DNA of 25,817 nt from a virus, in IMG/VR virus record IMGVR_UViG_3300044729_001221, positions 1 through 25,817 of that record; one strand, 5' to 3'. This document shows positions 7,031 to 14,122 of the stretch, piece after piece (the first letter of the stretch is position 1; every line of letters starts with the position of its first letter). Made by a program: the position numbers and the translations under genes. Under the pieces are notes generated by a model. It saw nothing but the letters and a program-made list of their open reading frames with translations. It made no database searches and had not been told where the DNA came from.

Positions 7031-8773
7031 ATGACTGACTTTATGGGAATGAATCTTCGATTTGAAGATTTCGATAATTTATTAAATCAAGACGAACTTG
7101 TAGAAGTACCAGTTCCTATTGAAGTATTTGTAACTGATAAGAAATATTTAGGTTTACCAAATCTATCACCAATTCAATTAGAAATAGTCAGGCATAGCAC
7201 CCAAATCTTGAAAGAGCATACACTAAAAAAGATCATGGGGGAGGAAGAAGGCGCAGAATATTATAAAAAATATACCGATAACGAAGTTATTTGTATGTTA
7301 GGTAAAGGTTCTGGTAAAGACCACTGTGCAAGAATTTCGATTGCATATACGGCTTACTTATTGCATTGCTTGAAAGACCCATTAAGTTATTTCGGTAAAG
7401 CAAATGGAGTTTATATTGATCTTCTTAACTTGGCTGTTAACGCACAGCAAGCACAAAGAGTTTTCTTTGAGCCTTTAAAGAACCTTTTGCTTAGTTCTCC
7501 TTACTTTAACCAAGTTGGTTTTGAACCAAGAGTTTCAGAAATCTTTTTCTTTAGTAGACCAGTAAGATGTTTCTCCGGTCACTCAGAAAGTGAAGGTTGG
7601 GAAGGTTATGAAGTATTAACAATTATCCTTGACGAAATTGCTGCCTTTAAAACTGACGCTGAGGTTAAGGGAGACACTAGATCAAAAGGTTCTGCATCAG
7701 CGATTTATAACATGAGTAAGTTATCTGTTATGTCTCGTTTCCCAGAAGTCGGTAAAGTTATTCTTTTGTCATTCCCTCGTTATAAGGGAGACTTTATTCA
7801 GCAGAGATTTTTTAGTTCCAGAGAAAAGGAAGAGCCAAAAACTTGGTCAATTAAAGCTGCTACTTGGGAAGTTAACCCAACCATAAAAAGAGAGCAATTG
7901 GAATCGGAATACATTAGAAATCCAATTGAAGCAAGAGCAAGATTTGAATGTGAACCACCAAATATGGAAGACGCTTACTTTAGAGATCCAGATTTGGTTA
8001 GAAAATCATTTTTGTATGGAGAGAATCCATTAGATGAAGATGGAATATATAAACCTTGGTTTAACAATCAAGATGGTCATAGAAGATTTATTCATGTTGA
8101 CCTTGGATTAAAGAGAGACAGATCAGCTTTATGTATGTCTCATTGTTCTGGATTTAAAGAATTAAAAACATCAATGGGAGTTGAAACGCTTCCAGTTATT
8201 AATGTTGATTTAATTCATTCTTGGGAAGCTCAGCCGGGAGCTGAAATTAACTTTGCGTCTGTTAGACAAATGATTGTTGAACTATGTAGAAAGTTTGATG
8301 TTGCAAAAGTAACTTTTGACCGTTGGCAATCTATCGAGATGATCCAAAGTTTAAGATCTCTGGGTATTAATGCAGATTTTCATAGCGTTAAGAAAACTGA
8401 TTATGACACGCTAACAGGTGCAATTTACGATACTCGTTTGCGTGGTTATTGGAATGAATTATTAGTTGAAGAAGAACTTTTGAAATTAAGATTGTTCTCA
8501 AACAATAAGATTGATCACCCAAACTCAGGAAGTAAAGACTTAGCTGATGCTTTGGCCGGTTCTGTTTATCAAAGTGTTCAATACATGGCTTTTGAGGCTG
8601 AGGTTGATATTGAGATTATTGGAACTGACTTTAAACAATTTGAAGATATGGATGAAGACAGCGATTATGGAACTGTCAAGGTATATAATCCAGATATGGA
8701 ACAATTTGTTCCTGGATATTCAAAATATGAATTATCAACAGAGAATGGAGAAAAATGGCTAGAAAACCTATAA
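7031..8773 (+). CDS. terL: Terminase large subunit
   Basis: The 580-residue motor protein cuts and pumps phage DNA into proheads. The ATPase half has Walker A GKGSGKD at 91-97 and Walker B TIILDE at 197-202, whose last Glu is the expected catalytic residue. The RNase H-like nuclease half has Asp357 in FIHVDLGLKRDRSAL, Asp430 in VTFDRWQS, and SGSKDLADALAG at 499-510 with Asp503 and Asp507. Full length is consistent with large terminases of tailed phages. A TAGGAG SD precedes ATG 7031 by about nine bases. Its last 19 bases overlap the next small gene. It lies directly behind the probable small subunit and the 33-bp repeats. Confidence 0.95.
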   Translation: MTDFMGMNLRFEDFDNLLNQDELVEVPVPIEVFVTDKKYLGLPNLSPIQLEIVRHSTQILKEHTLKKIMGEEEGAEYYKKYTDNEVICMLGKGSGKDHCARISIAYTAYLLHCLKDPLSYFGKANGVYIDLLNLAVNAQQAQRVFFEPLKNLLLSSPYFNQVGFEPRVSEIFFFSRPVRCFSGHSESEGWEGYEVLTIILDEIAAFKTDAEVKGDTRSKGSASAIYNMSKLSVMSRFPEVGKVILLSFPRYKGDFIQQRFFSSREKEEPKTWSIKAATWEVNPTIKREQLESEYIRNPIEARARFECEPPNMEDAYFRDPDLVRKSFLYGENPLDEDGIYKPWFNNQDGHRRFIHVDLGLKRDRSALCMSHCSGFKELKTSMGVETLPVINVDLIHSWEAQPGAEINFASVRQMIVELCRKFDVAKVTFDRWQSIEMIQSLRSLGINADFHSVKKTDYDTLTGAIYDTRLRGYWNELLVEEELLKLRLFSNNKIDHPNSGSKDLADALAGSVYQSVQYMAFEAEVDIEIIGTDFKQFEDMDEDSDYGTVKVYNPDMEQFVPGYSKYELSTENGEKWLENL

Positions 8774-8940
8774 CAAGTGAAGACTTAAAACCTTCTTACG
8801 ATGAAGTTGTCAATGATTTATTGGCGACTGTTTCTAAGTTAATTATGGAGAATACAATTATGAAATTAACAATCAGAAAACTCGAAGGAACTCTGGAAGG
8901 CTTTTATCAAGAGTCTGATCAAGCCAAAAATGAATTTTAA
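8755..8940 (+). CDS. Small coiled-coil hypothetical protein
   Basis: A 61-residue charged helical protein with heptad-like LL..V..L and EN..M.L.IR.LE spacing through residues 20-50, so probably a short coiled coil. ATG 8755 overlaps the terminase 3' end and follows TGGAG. No family is recognised. Just after its stop, the -1 frame continues with a hydrophobic, signal-peptide-like stretch (see findings). Confidence 0.7.
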   Translation: MARKPITSEDLKPSYDEVVNDLLATVSKLIMENTIMKLTIRKLEGTLEGFYQESDQAKNEF

Positions 8941-9039
8941 AAAACTTTGCATTTTGGCACATTGTTGCGATTAGTGCTGTTAGTATGTTCATCACAGGGG
9001 CAGAAGCCCATTACATATAAAACAGTAAGGATAAAAACA

Positions 9040-9378
9040 ATGGCACTAGAAATCACTTCAGTTGATACTTTTCCGCAGATTACTCGTACAGGTCGTACTT
9101 CTGCTGAACTTCAGCAAATTGTTGATTCATTGATGGAATCAAGCAAGACCGGCAAGACATTTGTAATTTCAAATGTTGAAGAAGGTAAGAAGTTTAACTC
9201 TTTGCAACAGCGTATTCGCACACAGGCTAAGAAGCTTGAACTTAAGGTTATGATTCATTTTAACAAGAATGAGCGTAATGTTTATTACAAGTCTGAAACC
9301 GTTGAATCAGCAAACCATGTTGTTAAGGCAAAAGATGTGAAGTCTGTTAAGACCACTACAAAGGCAAAAGCACAATAA
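9040..9378 (+). CDS. Small basic hypothetical protein
   Basis: The 112-residue product begins MALEITSVDTFPQI. The start at 9040 is chosen because TAAGGA lies eight bases upstream; the longer frame back to TTG 8947 lacks an SD. The middle alternates polar helices (AELQQIVDSLMESS) and basic strands. The last 25 residues are rich in Lys, Ala and Thr, a tail typical of nucleic-acid-binding proteins. I cannot assign a family. A strong terminator follows, so it closes the packaging-region transcript. Confidence 0.75.
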   Translation: MALEITSVDTFPQITRTGRTSAELQQIVDSLMESSKTGKTFVISNVEEGKKFNSLQQRIRTQAKKLELKVMIHFNKNERNVYYKSETVESANHVVKAKDVKSVKTTTKAKAQ

Positions 9379-9408
9379 TTTAAAATAAAAAATCTAAAAG
9401 ATTTTTAT

Positions 9409-9437
9409 GACCAGTCCGTATGGGCTGGTCTTTTTTT
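9409..9437 (+). terminator. Rho-independent terminator
   Basis: GACCAGTCC (9409-9417), loop GTAT, and GGGCTGGTC (9422-9430) form a nine-pair stem with one G-U pair, followed by seven T residues. It ends the transcript that includes the terminase genes. Confidence 0.92.
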
Positions 9438-9440
9438 ATG

Positions 9441-9446
9441 TATACT
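9441..9446 (+). promoter_or_regulatory. Candidate -10 box for a leaderless glycosyltransferase mRNA
   Basis: TATACT lies immediately after the terminator U-tract and ends six bases before the ATG at 9453. There is no SD in front of that ATG, so transcription and translation may begin at the same base. No clear -35 is seen. Confidence 0.4.
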
Positions 9447-9452
9447 CTGTGT

Positions 9453-10271
9453 ATGACAATTTTCCACGAACAAACAATAGAAATTACACAAGAAGAAATT
9501 GAATCATGGTATCCAATGATTGCTCTTCCTTGTTACGATCAACTTATTTCTGAGCCAACAGTTATGTCTTTGATTAGAACAGTTATGCAATTTAAAGAAA
9601 TCGGTTTGAAGTTTTCTATTTGCACAATGAGTGATTCATTAATTTCAAGAGCAAGAAATCAGATTGCTGCTAAGTTTTTGGCTAACAAAGAATTTACACA
9701 TTTGATGTTCATTGACTGTGACCTTGGATTTTCTGGTGACGATATTATTAAGCTTTTATGGCATGATAAAGATATTATGACAGCAGCTTATCCGATTAAG
9801 AATATCGATTGGGAGTTAGTTGCTAATAATGCAAAAGCCGGTACCCCTAGTAATGAACTTATGGAAAGTTCTTTGCGCTATGTTGTGAATACAGTTAAAG
9901 CAGGTAGTGGTGATAAAGTTAGAGTTGACAAAGGTGCAATTGAAGTTTATGATGCAGGCACAGGATTTATGCTCATAAAAAGAGAGGTATTTGAGAAGCT
10001 CATTAGTGCTTATCCTGAATTAAGATATCAAGATGATACAGGTGGATTACAAGAGAATGAAAAGGATCACACTTACGCTTTCTTTAATTCTTATGTTGAC
10101 CCAGACACAGGGAGATTCTTATCAGAAGATTATGGTTTCTGTAGATACTGGCAAGAAATTAATGGTGGAGTTTGGACTGATCCATCAATTGAAATGTTAC
10201 ATTTAGGAAGAATGAGATATCAAGGAACAATGTTAAATTGGCTTGAAAGACACGCTGCTCCGGCAGACTAA
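9453..10271 (+). CDS. GT-A-type glycosyltransferase (GT2-like)
   Basis: The 272-residue protein starts with a substrate strand, MIALPCYDQLISEPT, then SDSLISRARNQIAAKFL at 60-76. Next comes FTHLMFIDCDLGFSGDDIIK at 81-100, whose Asp88-Cys-Asp90 is a DXD metal and nucleotide-sugar motif. AAYPIKNIDW follows. This order is characteristic of phage GT-A proteins annotated as glycosyltransferases. The C-terminal part ends in LHLGRMRYQG, a possible conserved His-containing motif. In-frame ATG 9438 is possible, and ATG 9420 lies within the terminator and is rejected. It is the second glycosyltransferase near the packaging genes. Its acceptor is unknown. Confidence 0.78.
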   Translation: MTIFHEQTIEITQEEIESWYPMIALPCYDQLISEPTVMSLIRTVMQFKEIGLKFSICTMSDSLISRARNQIAAKFLANKEFTHLMFIDCDLGFSGDDIIKLLWHDKDIMTAAYPIKNIDWELVANNAKAGTPSNELMESSLRYVVNTVKAGSGDKVRVDKGAIEVYDAGTGFMLIKREVFEKLISAYPELRYQDDTGGLQENEKDHTYAFFNSYVDPDTGRFLSEDYGFCRYWQEINGGVWTDPSIEMLHLGRMRYQGTMLNWLERHAAPAD

Positions 10272-10294
10272 AAATCACTTGGAAATTGGTTTTT
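10270..10294 (+). terminator. Weak terminator-like hairpin
   Basis: AAAAATCA (10270-10277) pairs with TGGTTTTT (10287-10294), including one G-U, around a nine-base loop. It overlaps the stop codon of the glycosyltransferase. The stem is AT-rich, and the U-run is part of the stem, so efficiency is uncertain. Confidence 0.4.
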
Positions 10295-10385
10295 ACTGTA
10301 TTACATTGTACCCTTCTGAAATATATACTAAAATTTGGTATAAGATTAATAAAAATCAGGGGGCGTTAAAAATTTAATTAATAAG

Positions 10386-10435
10386 TTAATGAGGTTCTCG
10401 ATCAAAGATTTGATGCGCGGCCTCATTAATTTTTT
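10386..10435 (+). terminator. Branched hairpin followed by six T
   Basis: Outer stem TTAATGAGG (10386-10394) pairs with CCTCATTAA (10421-10429). An inner hairpin, ATCAAA/TTTGAT (10401-10414), lies in its loop, and six T follow at 10430-10435. It can act as a terminator for the upstream genes. It is also the first unit of the 47-bp repeat region, so it may be a structural element of an origin instead. Confidence 0.5.
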
Positions 10436-10537
10436 AATCAACTCTCGATCTGATCTTTTGTAATGATCTCATTAATTAATTAACGAAAGGCTCGATCACT
10501 AAGCTCGTAAGCCTTTGATCAAAGATCTCCTGGACTG
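10397..10537 (+). repeat. Three degenerate tandem repeats of about 47 bp
   Basis: Units start at CTCGATC 10397, 10444 and 10491. Units 1 and 2 also share CTCATTAATT about 24-25 bases in. TTAA-containing sequence precedes each CTCGATC. Unit 3 is more diverged but carries the second GATCAAAGAT. The exact 47-bp phasing (about 4.5 helical turns) suggests protein binding. Confidence 0.6.
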
Positions 10538-10715
10538 ATTTATTAATTTTTTCATTAATGGCTGAAGAGTTCTCTGAGCTCCAAAATGAATTCCAAAATT
10601 CATTGTTTCCTGTGTAGTCTTTGAATTTTCTTCACGCTACACTTTGTGTCAGCCTTCATTAGAGCTTTGATGAAGTAATAAATAAAAAAAAAGAAATAAT
10701 AAATTAGGAGTTTAT

Positions 10716-10724
10716 TGTGGATAA
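10716..10724 (-). promoter_or_regulatory. Perfect DnaA-box sequence
   Basis: TTATCCACA is present on the minus strand, overlapping the GTG start of the next gene. A single nonamer can arise by chance, but it sits at the edge of the iteron-like region. It could bind host DnaA. Confidence 0.35.
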
Positions 10725-11268
10725 TAATTTAGGCAAATCAAAAGCTGAACTTATTGACGAAAAGTTGATGGGTTTAGAAATTGAAGATGGTGAAAAAAAT
10801 TACGGTATTATTTGCCGAATTGATGAAATAAACAATGACTTCAAAGTTTACACAACTCTTGGGTATAGTTTTAACGCAGGACTAATCTTAAATTTGGTCG
10901 CATTGGTAAATCTTCATAATAAGGCTGCTGCTAAGGCTGAGGAAAATGATGACCCAAATGTTGAGTATTTACAGCCTGCTTATTTTGATAATGCTAAGTT
11001 ATCCAATAAGATTATGTCTCGCCCTAAGCCAATGGCTCACTCAAAAGTTTTGCGTTCTAATGGTTCTGTAAATAATACTGCTCAAGTCAGTAAAGATGAG
11101 GCTATCAGTATTACTTCTCATACAAGTAATGCTGATGCTTTCCCTGAAGATACTTCTTACAATGCGACTAAGAATAAAACAGGTCTTACTATTGACGAAA
11201 TTTGTGAGCGTGAGGGTATTTCTGTAAATGAGTATTTCGAGAGCCGAAAGGGTAAGGAAAATGAGTAA
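10717..11268 (+). CDS. Hypothetical protein
   Basis: A 183-residue protein with GTG start; TAGGAG sits six bases before it. The N-terminal 75 residues look folded (mixed strands, YGIICRIDEINNDFKVYTTL, then a hydrophobic helix). The central part from about 85 to 150 is rich in Asn, Ser, Thr and Asp and is probably disordered. The C-terminus, LTIDEICEREGISVNEYFES, reads as a short degradation- or peptide-binding-like helix pair. No family is recognised. It is the first gene after the gene-free region and overlaps the next gene. Confidence 0.75.
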   Translation: MDNNLGKSKAELIDEKLMGLEIEDGEKNYGIICRIDEINNDFKVYTTLGYSFNAGLILNLVALVNLHNKAAAKAEENDDPNVEYLQPAYFDNAKLSNKIMSRPKPMAHSKVLRSNGSVNNTAQVSKDEAISITSHTSNADAFPEDTSYNATKNKTGLTIDEICEREGISVNEYFESRKGKENE

Positions 11269-11527
11269 TCAAGAAGAAATCGAATACTGGAAAGAAAAGT
11301 ATCAGCAATCTCAAATGGTAAATGCCAAGTTGAGAGAAGATCAAATAAGAATGGAAAAATTCAAGATAGTAGAACTAATGGAAAAAATGTTCAGCTTTTT
11401 GGATTTGCCAATAAATAATGACGAAGATGTTGTTATTTATAATGCTAAGGCTAAAGATAGCCTTGTAGCTTATTTGAAAGGTATGATCAATAATGAACTT
11501 GGTCATAATCATTACAAAGGAGAATAG
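11261..11527 (+). CDS. Coiled-coil hypothetical protein
   Basis: The 88-residue product begins MSNQEEIEYWKEKYQQ. ATG 11261 follows AAGGA and overlaps the upstream stop. The first 45 residues form a charged coiled coil, followed by a short folded part, AKDSLVAYLKGMINNE. Its N-terminus resembles that of the next gene (EIEYWKEKYQQ versus EVEFYKQKSEQ), so the two may be tandem paralogues. Function unknown. Confidence 0.7.
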   Translation: MSNQEEIEYWKEKYQQSQMVNAKLREDQIRMEKFKIVELMEKMFSFLDLPINNDEDVVIYNAKAKDSLVAYLKGMINNELGHNHYKGE

Positions 11528-11529
11528 CA

Positions 11530-11916
11530 ATGAATGAAATTGAAATTCAAAAGCTCAAAGAAGAAGTTGAGTTTTACAAACAGAAAAGCGAACAGTATTC
11601 TCAATCTTGGAGATTAGCTTTGACTGAAGGTAGAAAAGCTAAGCAAGATGAAATAAATGTTGCAAGATTTAATGTTGCAAGAATTCTTACTTCATTGCTT
11701 CTCAAAGATATTAAGAGAATTTGCTTTACTGATTCTAAGCCTAATGATGGATTGAAATCAGACATTATTATTGCCTTGAACAAATTGAAGAGTGAAATGA
11801 ATATTCATTTTGAAGACGGAATGTTTTACTTCTATTCTGAACAAGGTAATAAGTCAATCGTTGATGGAATTGATTTGACACAGTATGAAATTTACAACAA
11901 AGAATGGATGAAGTAA
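11530..11916 (+). CDS. Coiled-coil hypothetical protein, possible paralogue of upstream gene
   Basis: A 128-residue protein with an N-terminal coiled coil of about 45 residues, then a helical segment, INVARFNVARILTSLLLKDI, and an acidic C-terminal domain. An AAAGGAG SD sits just upstream. Shared spacing of a coiled coil followed by a Leu-rich helix suggests duplication from the preceding gene, but identity is low. No known family. Confidence 0.72.
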   Translation: MNEIEIQKLKEEVEFYKQKSEQYSQSWRLALTEGRKAKQDEINVARFNVARILTSLLLKDIKRICFTDSKPNDGLKSDIIIALNKLKSEMNIHFEDGMFYFYSEQGNKSIVDGIDLTQYEIYNKEWMK

Positions 11917-12110
11917 TGGAACAAGAAGAAAACAAAATCAAAAGAGCAACTAATCGTTTGGATAAAATCCAAAATGATTTGGCAAAAGGATTAATCAATC
12001 AAAAACAATTTGAAAATCATCGACTTCTAATTTTAGTTAGTTTAGTCATTGAAACAAAGAAACAAGCAAAAGAAGAATTCAGTAATGGTTGGAGAAATCA
12101 CAATGGATAA
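11916..12110 (+). CDS. Small helical hypothetical protein
   Basis: A 64-residue Lys- and Asn-rich helical protein. ATG 11916 shares its A with the preceding TAA (TAATG). ATG 11904, four codons earlier, is an alternative. A hydrophobic patch, LLILVSLVIE, lies at about 42-51 but is short and flanked by charged helices, so a membrane segment is not convincing. No family recognised. Confidence 0.6.
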   Translation: MEQEENKIKRATNRLDKIQNDLAKGLINQKQFENHRLLILVSLVIETKKQAKEEFSNGWRNHNG

Positions 12111-12519
12111 CGAAGAAACAAAAACAGGAATTCGAAAAGTAAATATCAATACTCTTAATCTTAGAAGTAGAGGTGCTGGTAAACCAAAACCAAAGCCTTC
12201 GCTTTTTGATAATCCAGAAGATAGAACTTTCTGGAAGAGTGATGATAAAGGCATTGCTTTAGAAATGGCATTGACTAAGAATGAGATTAGGCGTTCTCTT
12301 AAAAATGGGGAGATGCTTGATGTTAAGAATAGTCGTACAGCTAGGCATTTAGATAAAGATCACATTAGTGAATTAATGAAGTATCAGCTTGATCTTATGC
12401 TTGACATTGCTGTTGAGAATGAAGCAAACATTTTTGTTGATATTAACGGTGACGGAATTGTTATGGTTGATTTCAATAAAGAGACTGAACAATTTGAATT
12501 TATCTTTACTAAGAAGTAA
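12103..12519 (+). CDS. Hypothetical protein
   Basis: The 138-residue product begins MDNEETKTGIRK, with GGAGA seven bases upstream of ATG 12103. An earlier ATG at 12049 lies within the previous gene and lacks an SD. A basic proline-rich linker (KPKPKPSLFDNP) at about 25-36 precedes a folded domain. That domain holds FWKSDDKGIALEMAL and a C-terminal strand pair, ANIFVDINGDGIVMVDFN. The strong terminator after it ends this small operon. Confidence 0.72.
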   Translation: MDNEETKTGIRKVNINTLNLRSRGAGKPKPKPSLFDNPEDRTFWKSDDKGIALEMALTKNEIRRSLKNGEMLDVKNSRTARHLDKDHISELMKYQLDLMLDIAVENEANIFVDINGDGIVMVDFNKETEQFEFIFTKK

Positions 12520-12540
12520 GTAAAGAAAACAATTGTAAGA

Positions 12541-12568
12541 AAGCCGGGGCTTTTGCCCCGGCTTTTTT
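12541..12568 (+). terminator. Strong rho-independent terminator
   Basis: AAGCCGGGGC (12541-12550), loop TTTT, GCCCCGGCTT (12555-12564), then more T. The ten-pair GC-rich stem stands out against the AT-rich background. Confidence 0.95.
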
Positions 12569-12581
12569 ATTAAGGAAAATT

Positions 12582-12788
12582 ATGGAAGAACATTATCCCA
12601 AACTTAAAAAACTAATTGAAGGAATTCATTATGGACAAACAGTTGGTTATTATGTTGGTGAACTTGATGACCAACAAGAAAAGAATGTTGTAAAGATGAT
12701 TAAAAAGATTGCAAAAAGAAATCTTATTGAAATTCACATTCGTTGGTCAGCAGATAAGCAAACTGTAAAAATTACGGAGGTATTTTAA
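12582..12788 (+). CDS. Small basic hypothetical protein
   Basis: 68 residues, first gene after a terminator, with TAAGGA before ATG 12582. It has the form helix, strand, helix, strand: VGYYVGELDDQQE, a basic helix KNVVKMIKKIAKRN, then LIEIHIRWSADKQTVKITEV. This resembles a compact alpha/beta nucleic-acid-binding fold, but no family is recognised. It shares one base (TAATG) with the next gene. Confidence 0.68.
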   Translation: MEEHYPKLKKLIEGIHYGQTVGYYVGELDDQQEKNVVKMIKKIAKRNLIEIHIRWSADKQTVKITEVF

Positions 12789-12949
12789 TGAGCATTAATC
12801 CTAACTCAGATGAAGTTATGTTGTTAATGATGATTGAAGATCTTGAAAGAAGAATTCAAGATTTGCAAAAAAAGAATAAAAAGATGAAAGAACTTCTCAA
12901 CATTCTTTTTGAATATAACAAAAACTTAAAAACAAATGGAGATGAATAA
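12788..12949 (+). CDS. Small coiled-coil protein
   Basis: 53 residues, beginning MSINPNSDEVML. The body is one long charged helix, IEDLERRIQDLQKKNKKMKE, with leucines at heptad spacing, so a coiled coil. A GGAGG SD lies about seven bases upstream. It overlaps both neighbours in TAATG arrangements, which supports real translation despite the small size. Confidence 0.68.
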   Translation: MSINPNSDEVMLLMMIEDLERRIQDLQKKNKKMKELLNILFEYNKNLKTNGDE

Positions 12950-13191
12950 TGGCTATTTGCAAAATATGTAATGGTGAATTCATAGATGAAAGATTTGAAG
13001 CTGGCTATGATTATTGCTTAGATGAAAAGTGTAATCGTATTGGTCTTGATGAAAGAGAAAGAGAATTTCGTAAGATTTATACTCCGGCTTTACTTCACAA
13101 ATGTAATTACTTTTGGGTTCGTAAAGACGAATTGAAAAGTCTAAATACAAGAGCAGACATTATAGATGGTTATGGAGATCAAAATGGTTGA
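12949..13191 (+). CDS. Zinc-ribbon hypothetical protein
   Basis: 80 residues. CKIC at 4-7 and C23 with C28 (CLDEKC) form a plausible zinc knuckle, followed by a charged helix and an aromatic C-terminal half (HKCNYFWVRKDEL). The start overlaps the upstream TAA. It is one of a run of cysteine-rich small proteins, probably nucleic-acid- or protein-binding. Function unknown. Confidence 0.68.
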   Translation: MAICKICNGEFIDERFEAGYDYCLDEKCNRIGLDEREREFRKIYTPALLHKCNYFWVRKDELKSLNTRADIIDGYGDQNG

Positions 13192-13351
13192 AAATTCTAC
13201 TTATGGTTGGCCTTGTGATTATTGCGGTGATTTAGATCCAGATTTTAATTCAACTTGTGAAAAATGTTTTGAAATTCACAAAGATGAAATTAAGAAAAAA
13301 ATGCTTGAAATAATAGATAGACCAAAAAGAAAAAGGAAAGTAAGAAAATGA
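13184..13351 (+). CDS. Small zinc-ribbon protein
   Basis: 55 residues from ATG 13184, with GGAG six bases upstream. CDYC and CEKC, 16 residues apart, make a CxxC...CxxC zinc ribbon at about residues 11-30. The C-terminus is a basic tail, RPKRKRKVRK. A zinc knuckle with a basic tail suggests nucleic-acid binding. Overlaps the next gene by ATGA. Confidence 0.68.
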   Translation: MVENSTYGWPCDYCGDLDPDFNSTCEKCFEIHKDEIKKKMLEIIDRPKRKRKVRK

Positions 13352-13506
13352 AGTTGGTTAGATGTATTGAATGTGGTGAAACTTTTGAAAAGTTTTTTCC
13401 TGAAGAAAAAATATGTATTGTATGTCATCAACATAAAATGGTATGTGTTGGAAAAGAATGTAAAACTTGCAAAAGAGTTAGAAACAAAAAGGAAAATAAG
13501 AAATGA
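13348..13506 (+). CDS. Tiny cysteine-rich zinc-finger protein
   Basis: 52 residues. CIEC (6-9) and CIVC form one CxxC pair set, then C, CKTC (CVGKECKTC) a second, with a Lys/Arg-rich C-terminus. ATG overlaps the upstream TGA, and its own TGA overlaps the next ATG. Seven cysteines in 52 residues argue for a genuine metal-binding product. Confidence 0.65.
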   Translation: MKLVRCIECGETFEKFFPEEKICIVCHQHKMVCVGKECKTCKRVRNKKENKK

Positions 13507-13598
13507 TTGAATGGTTAGTATTTGGTGTCGTAATGATACCTTTTATTGCAGTTAGTATTGCATTAATAATTGAATGCATTGATGAATATAGGAGTTGA
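13503..13598 (+). CDS. Tiny single-pass membrane protein
   Basis: 31 residues: MIEWLVFGVVMIPF then IAVSIALII and a charged end, CIDEYRS. About 20 hydrophobic residues would span the membrane once. ATGA overlap upstream, and an AGGAG inside its 3' end serves the next gene. Small size and lack of homology make the role unknown. A small membrane peptide for superinfection exclusion or lysis control is only a guess. Confidence 0.55.
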   Translation: MIEWLVFGVVMIPFIAVSIALIIECIDEYRS

Positions 13599-13599
13599 A

Positions 13600-13779
13600 A
13601 TGAACTTTAATGAAATGTATGACACTGTAACAAAACTTGTAGATGAGTTTGCAAAAAGCGAAAGTAAGTTTGCTTTTCCAAATGAATATATAAAAGTGTT
13701 AATGAAGTTAAAAGCTGTTCAAGATGATTTGTCTTGGGCAGCTTATTATGAAGAAGTTAAAGATAAGGAAACCAAATGA
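13600..13779 (+). CDS. Small helical hypothetical protein
   Basis: 59 residues. ATG 13600 has AGGAG six bases upstream, so the longer frame from 13570 is rejected. It is helical and mixed-charge (VTKLVDEFAKSES, YIKVLMKLKAVQDDL). No family recognised. Overlaps the next gene by ATGA. Confidence 0.68.
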   Translation: MNFNEMYDTVTKLVDEFAKSESKFAFPNEYIKVLMKLKAVQDDLSWAAYYEEVKDKETK

Positions 13780-14120
13780 TTAGTAATGAACTTATTAGTT
13801 ATAGACTCAGTGAAGACGAAGTAAAACAATTTGTTTCCGCTGACTATGGAGTTGATTCAAAATCTGGAAATAAAACAATTGGCAAAACAATTGTTGAAGT
13901 TATGAGTTCTTTTGAAATTAAAAAAGAACGTAGTTGTTTTTATTCACAAAGAGTTAAAGATTTGACAATTCAAAAGTTGAAGCAAAATCGTAAAGCCGGT
14001 CCTTCAATTAAAATGGGAATTGCAAGTAATTATGTTCATTACATGATTATGTATCAAATCAGAACTTTTATTTTTTATAAAAACAATCCCGATATCGCAA
14101 AAATTGTGAAAGGAAAATAG
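13776..14120 (+). CDS. Hypothetical protein
   Basis: 114 residues, basic. LSEDEVKQFVSADYG at about 11-25 could be a short helical domain. The C-terminal half is helical with YVHYMIMYQIRTFIFYK, amphipathic rather than a clear membrane segment. ATG overlaps the previous TGA. No recognised family. Confidence 0.7.
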   Translation: MISNELISYRLSEDEVKQFVSADYGVDSKSGNKTIGKTIVEVMSSFEIKKERSCFYSQRVKDLTIQKLKQNRKAGPSIKMGIASNYVHYMIMYQIRTFIFYKNNPDIAKIVKGK

Positions 14121-14122
14121 AC

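Larger units (their letters stand above)
10272..10716. other. 445-bp gene-free region with iterons and hairpins; candidate origin or control region
   Basis: No credible gene lies here on either strand. CTCGATC occurs at 10397, 10444 and 10491, exactly 47 bp apart. CTCATTAATT follows at 10422 and 10468. GATCAAAGAT occurs at 10400 and 10517. GATC occurs seven times between 10400 and 10527. Hairpins include TTAATGAGG/CCTCATTAA (10386-10429), AAAGGCT/AGCCTTT (10486-10516) and AATGAATT/AATTCATT (10585-10604). A perfect DnaA-box match lies at its right end. Iterons, AT-rich stretches and a DnaA box together resemble a replication origin. A multi-operator control region is the alternative. Confidence 0.55.
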
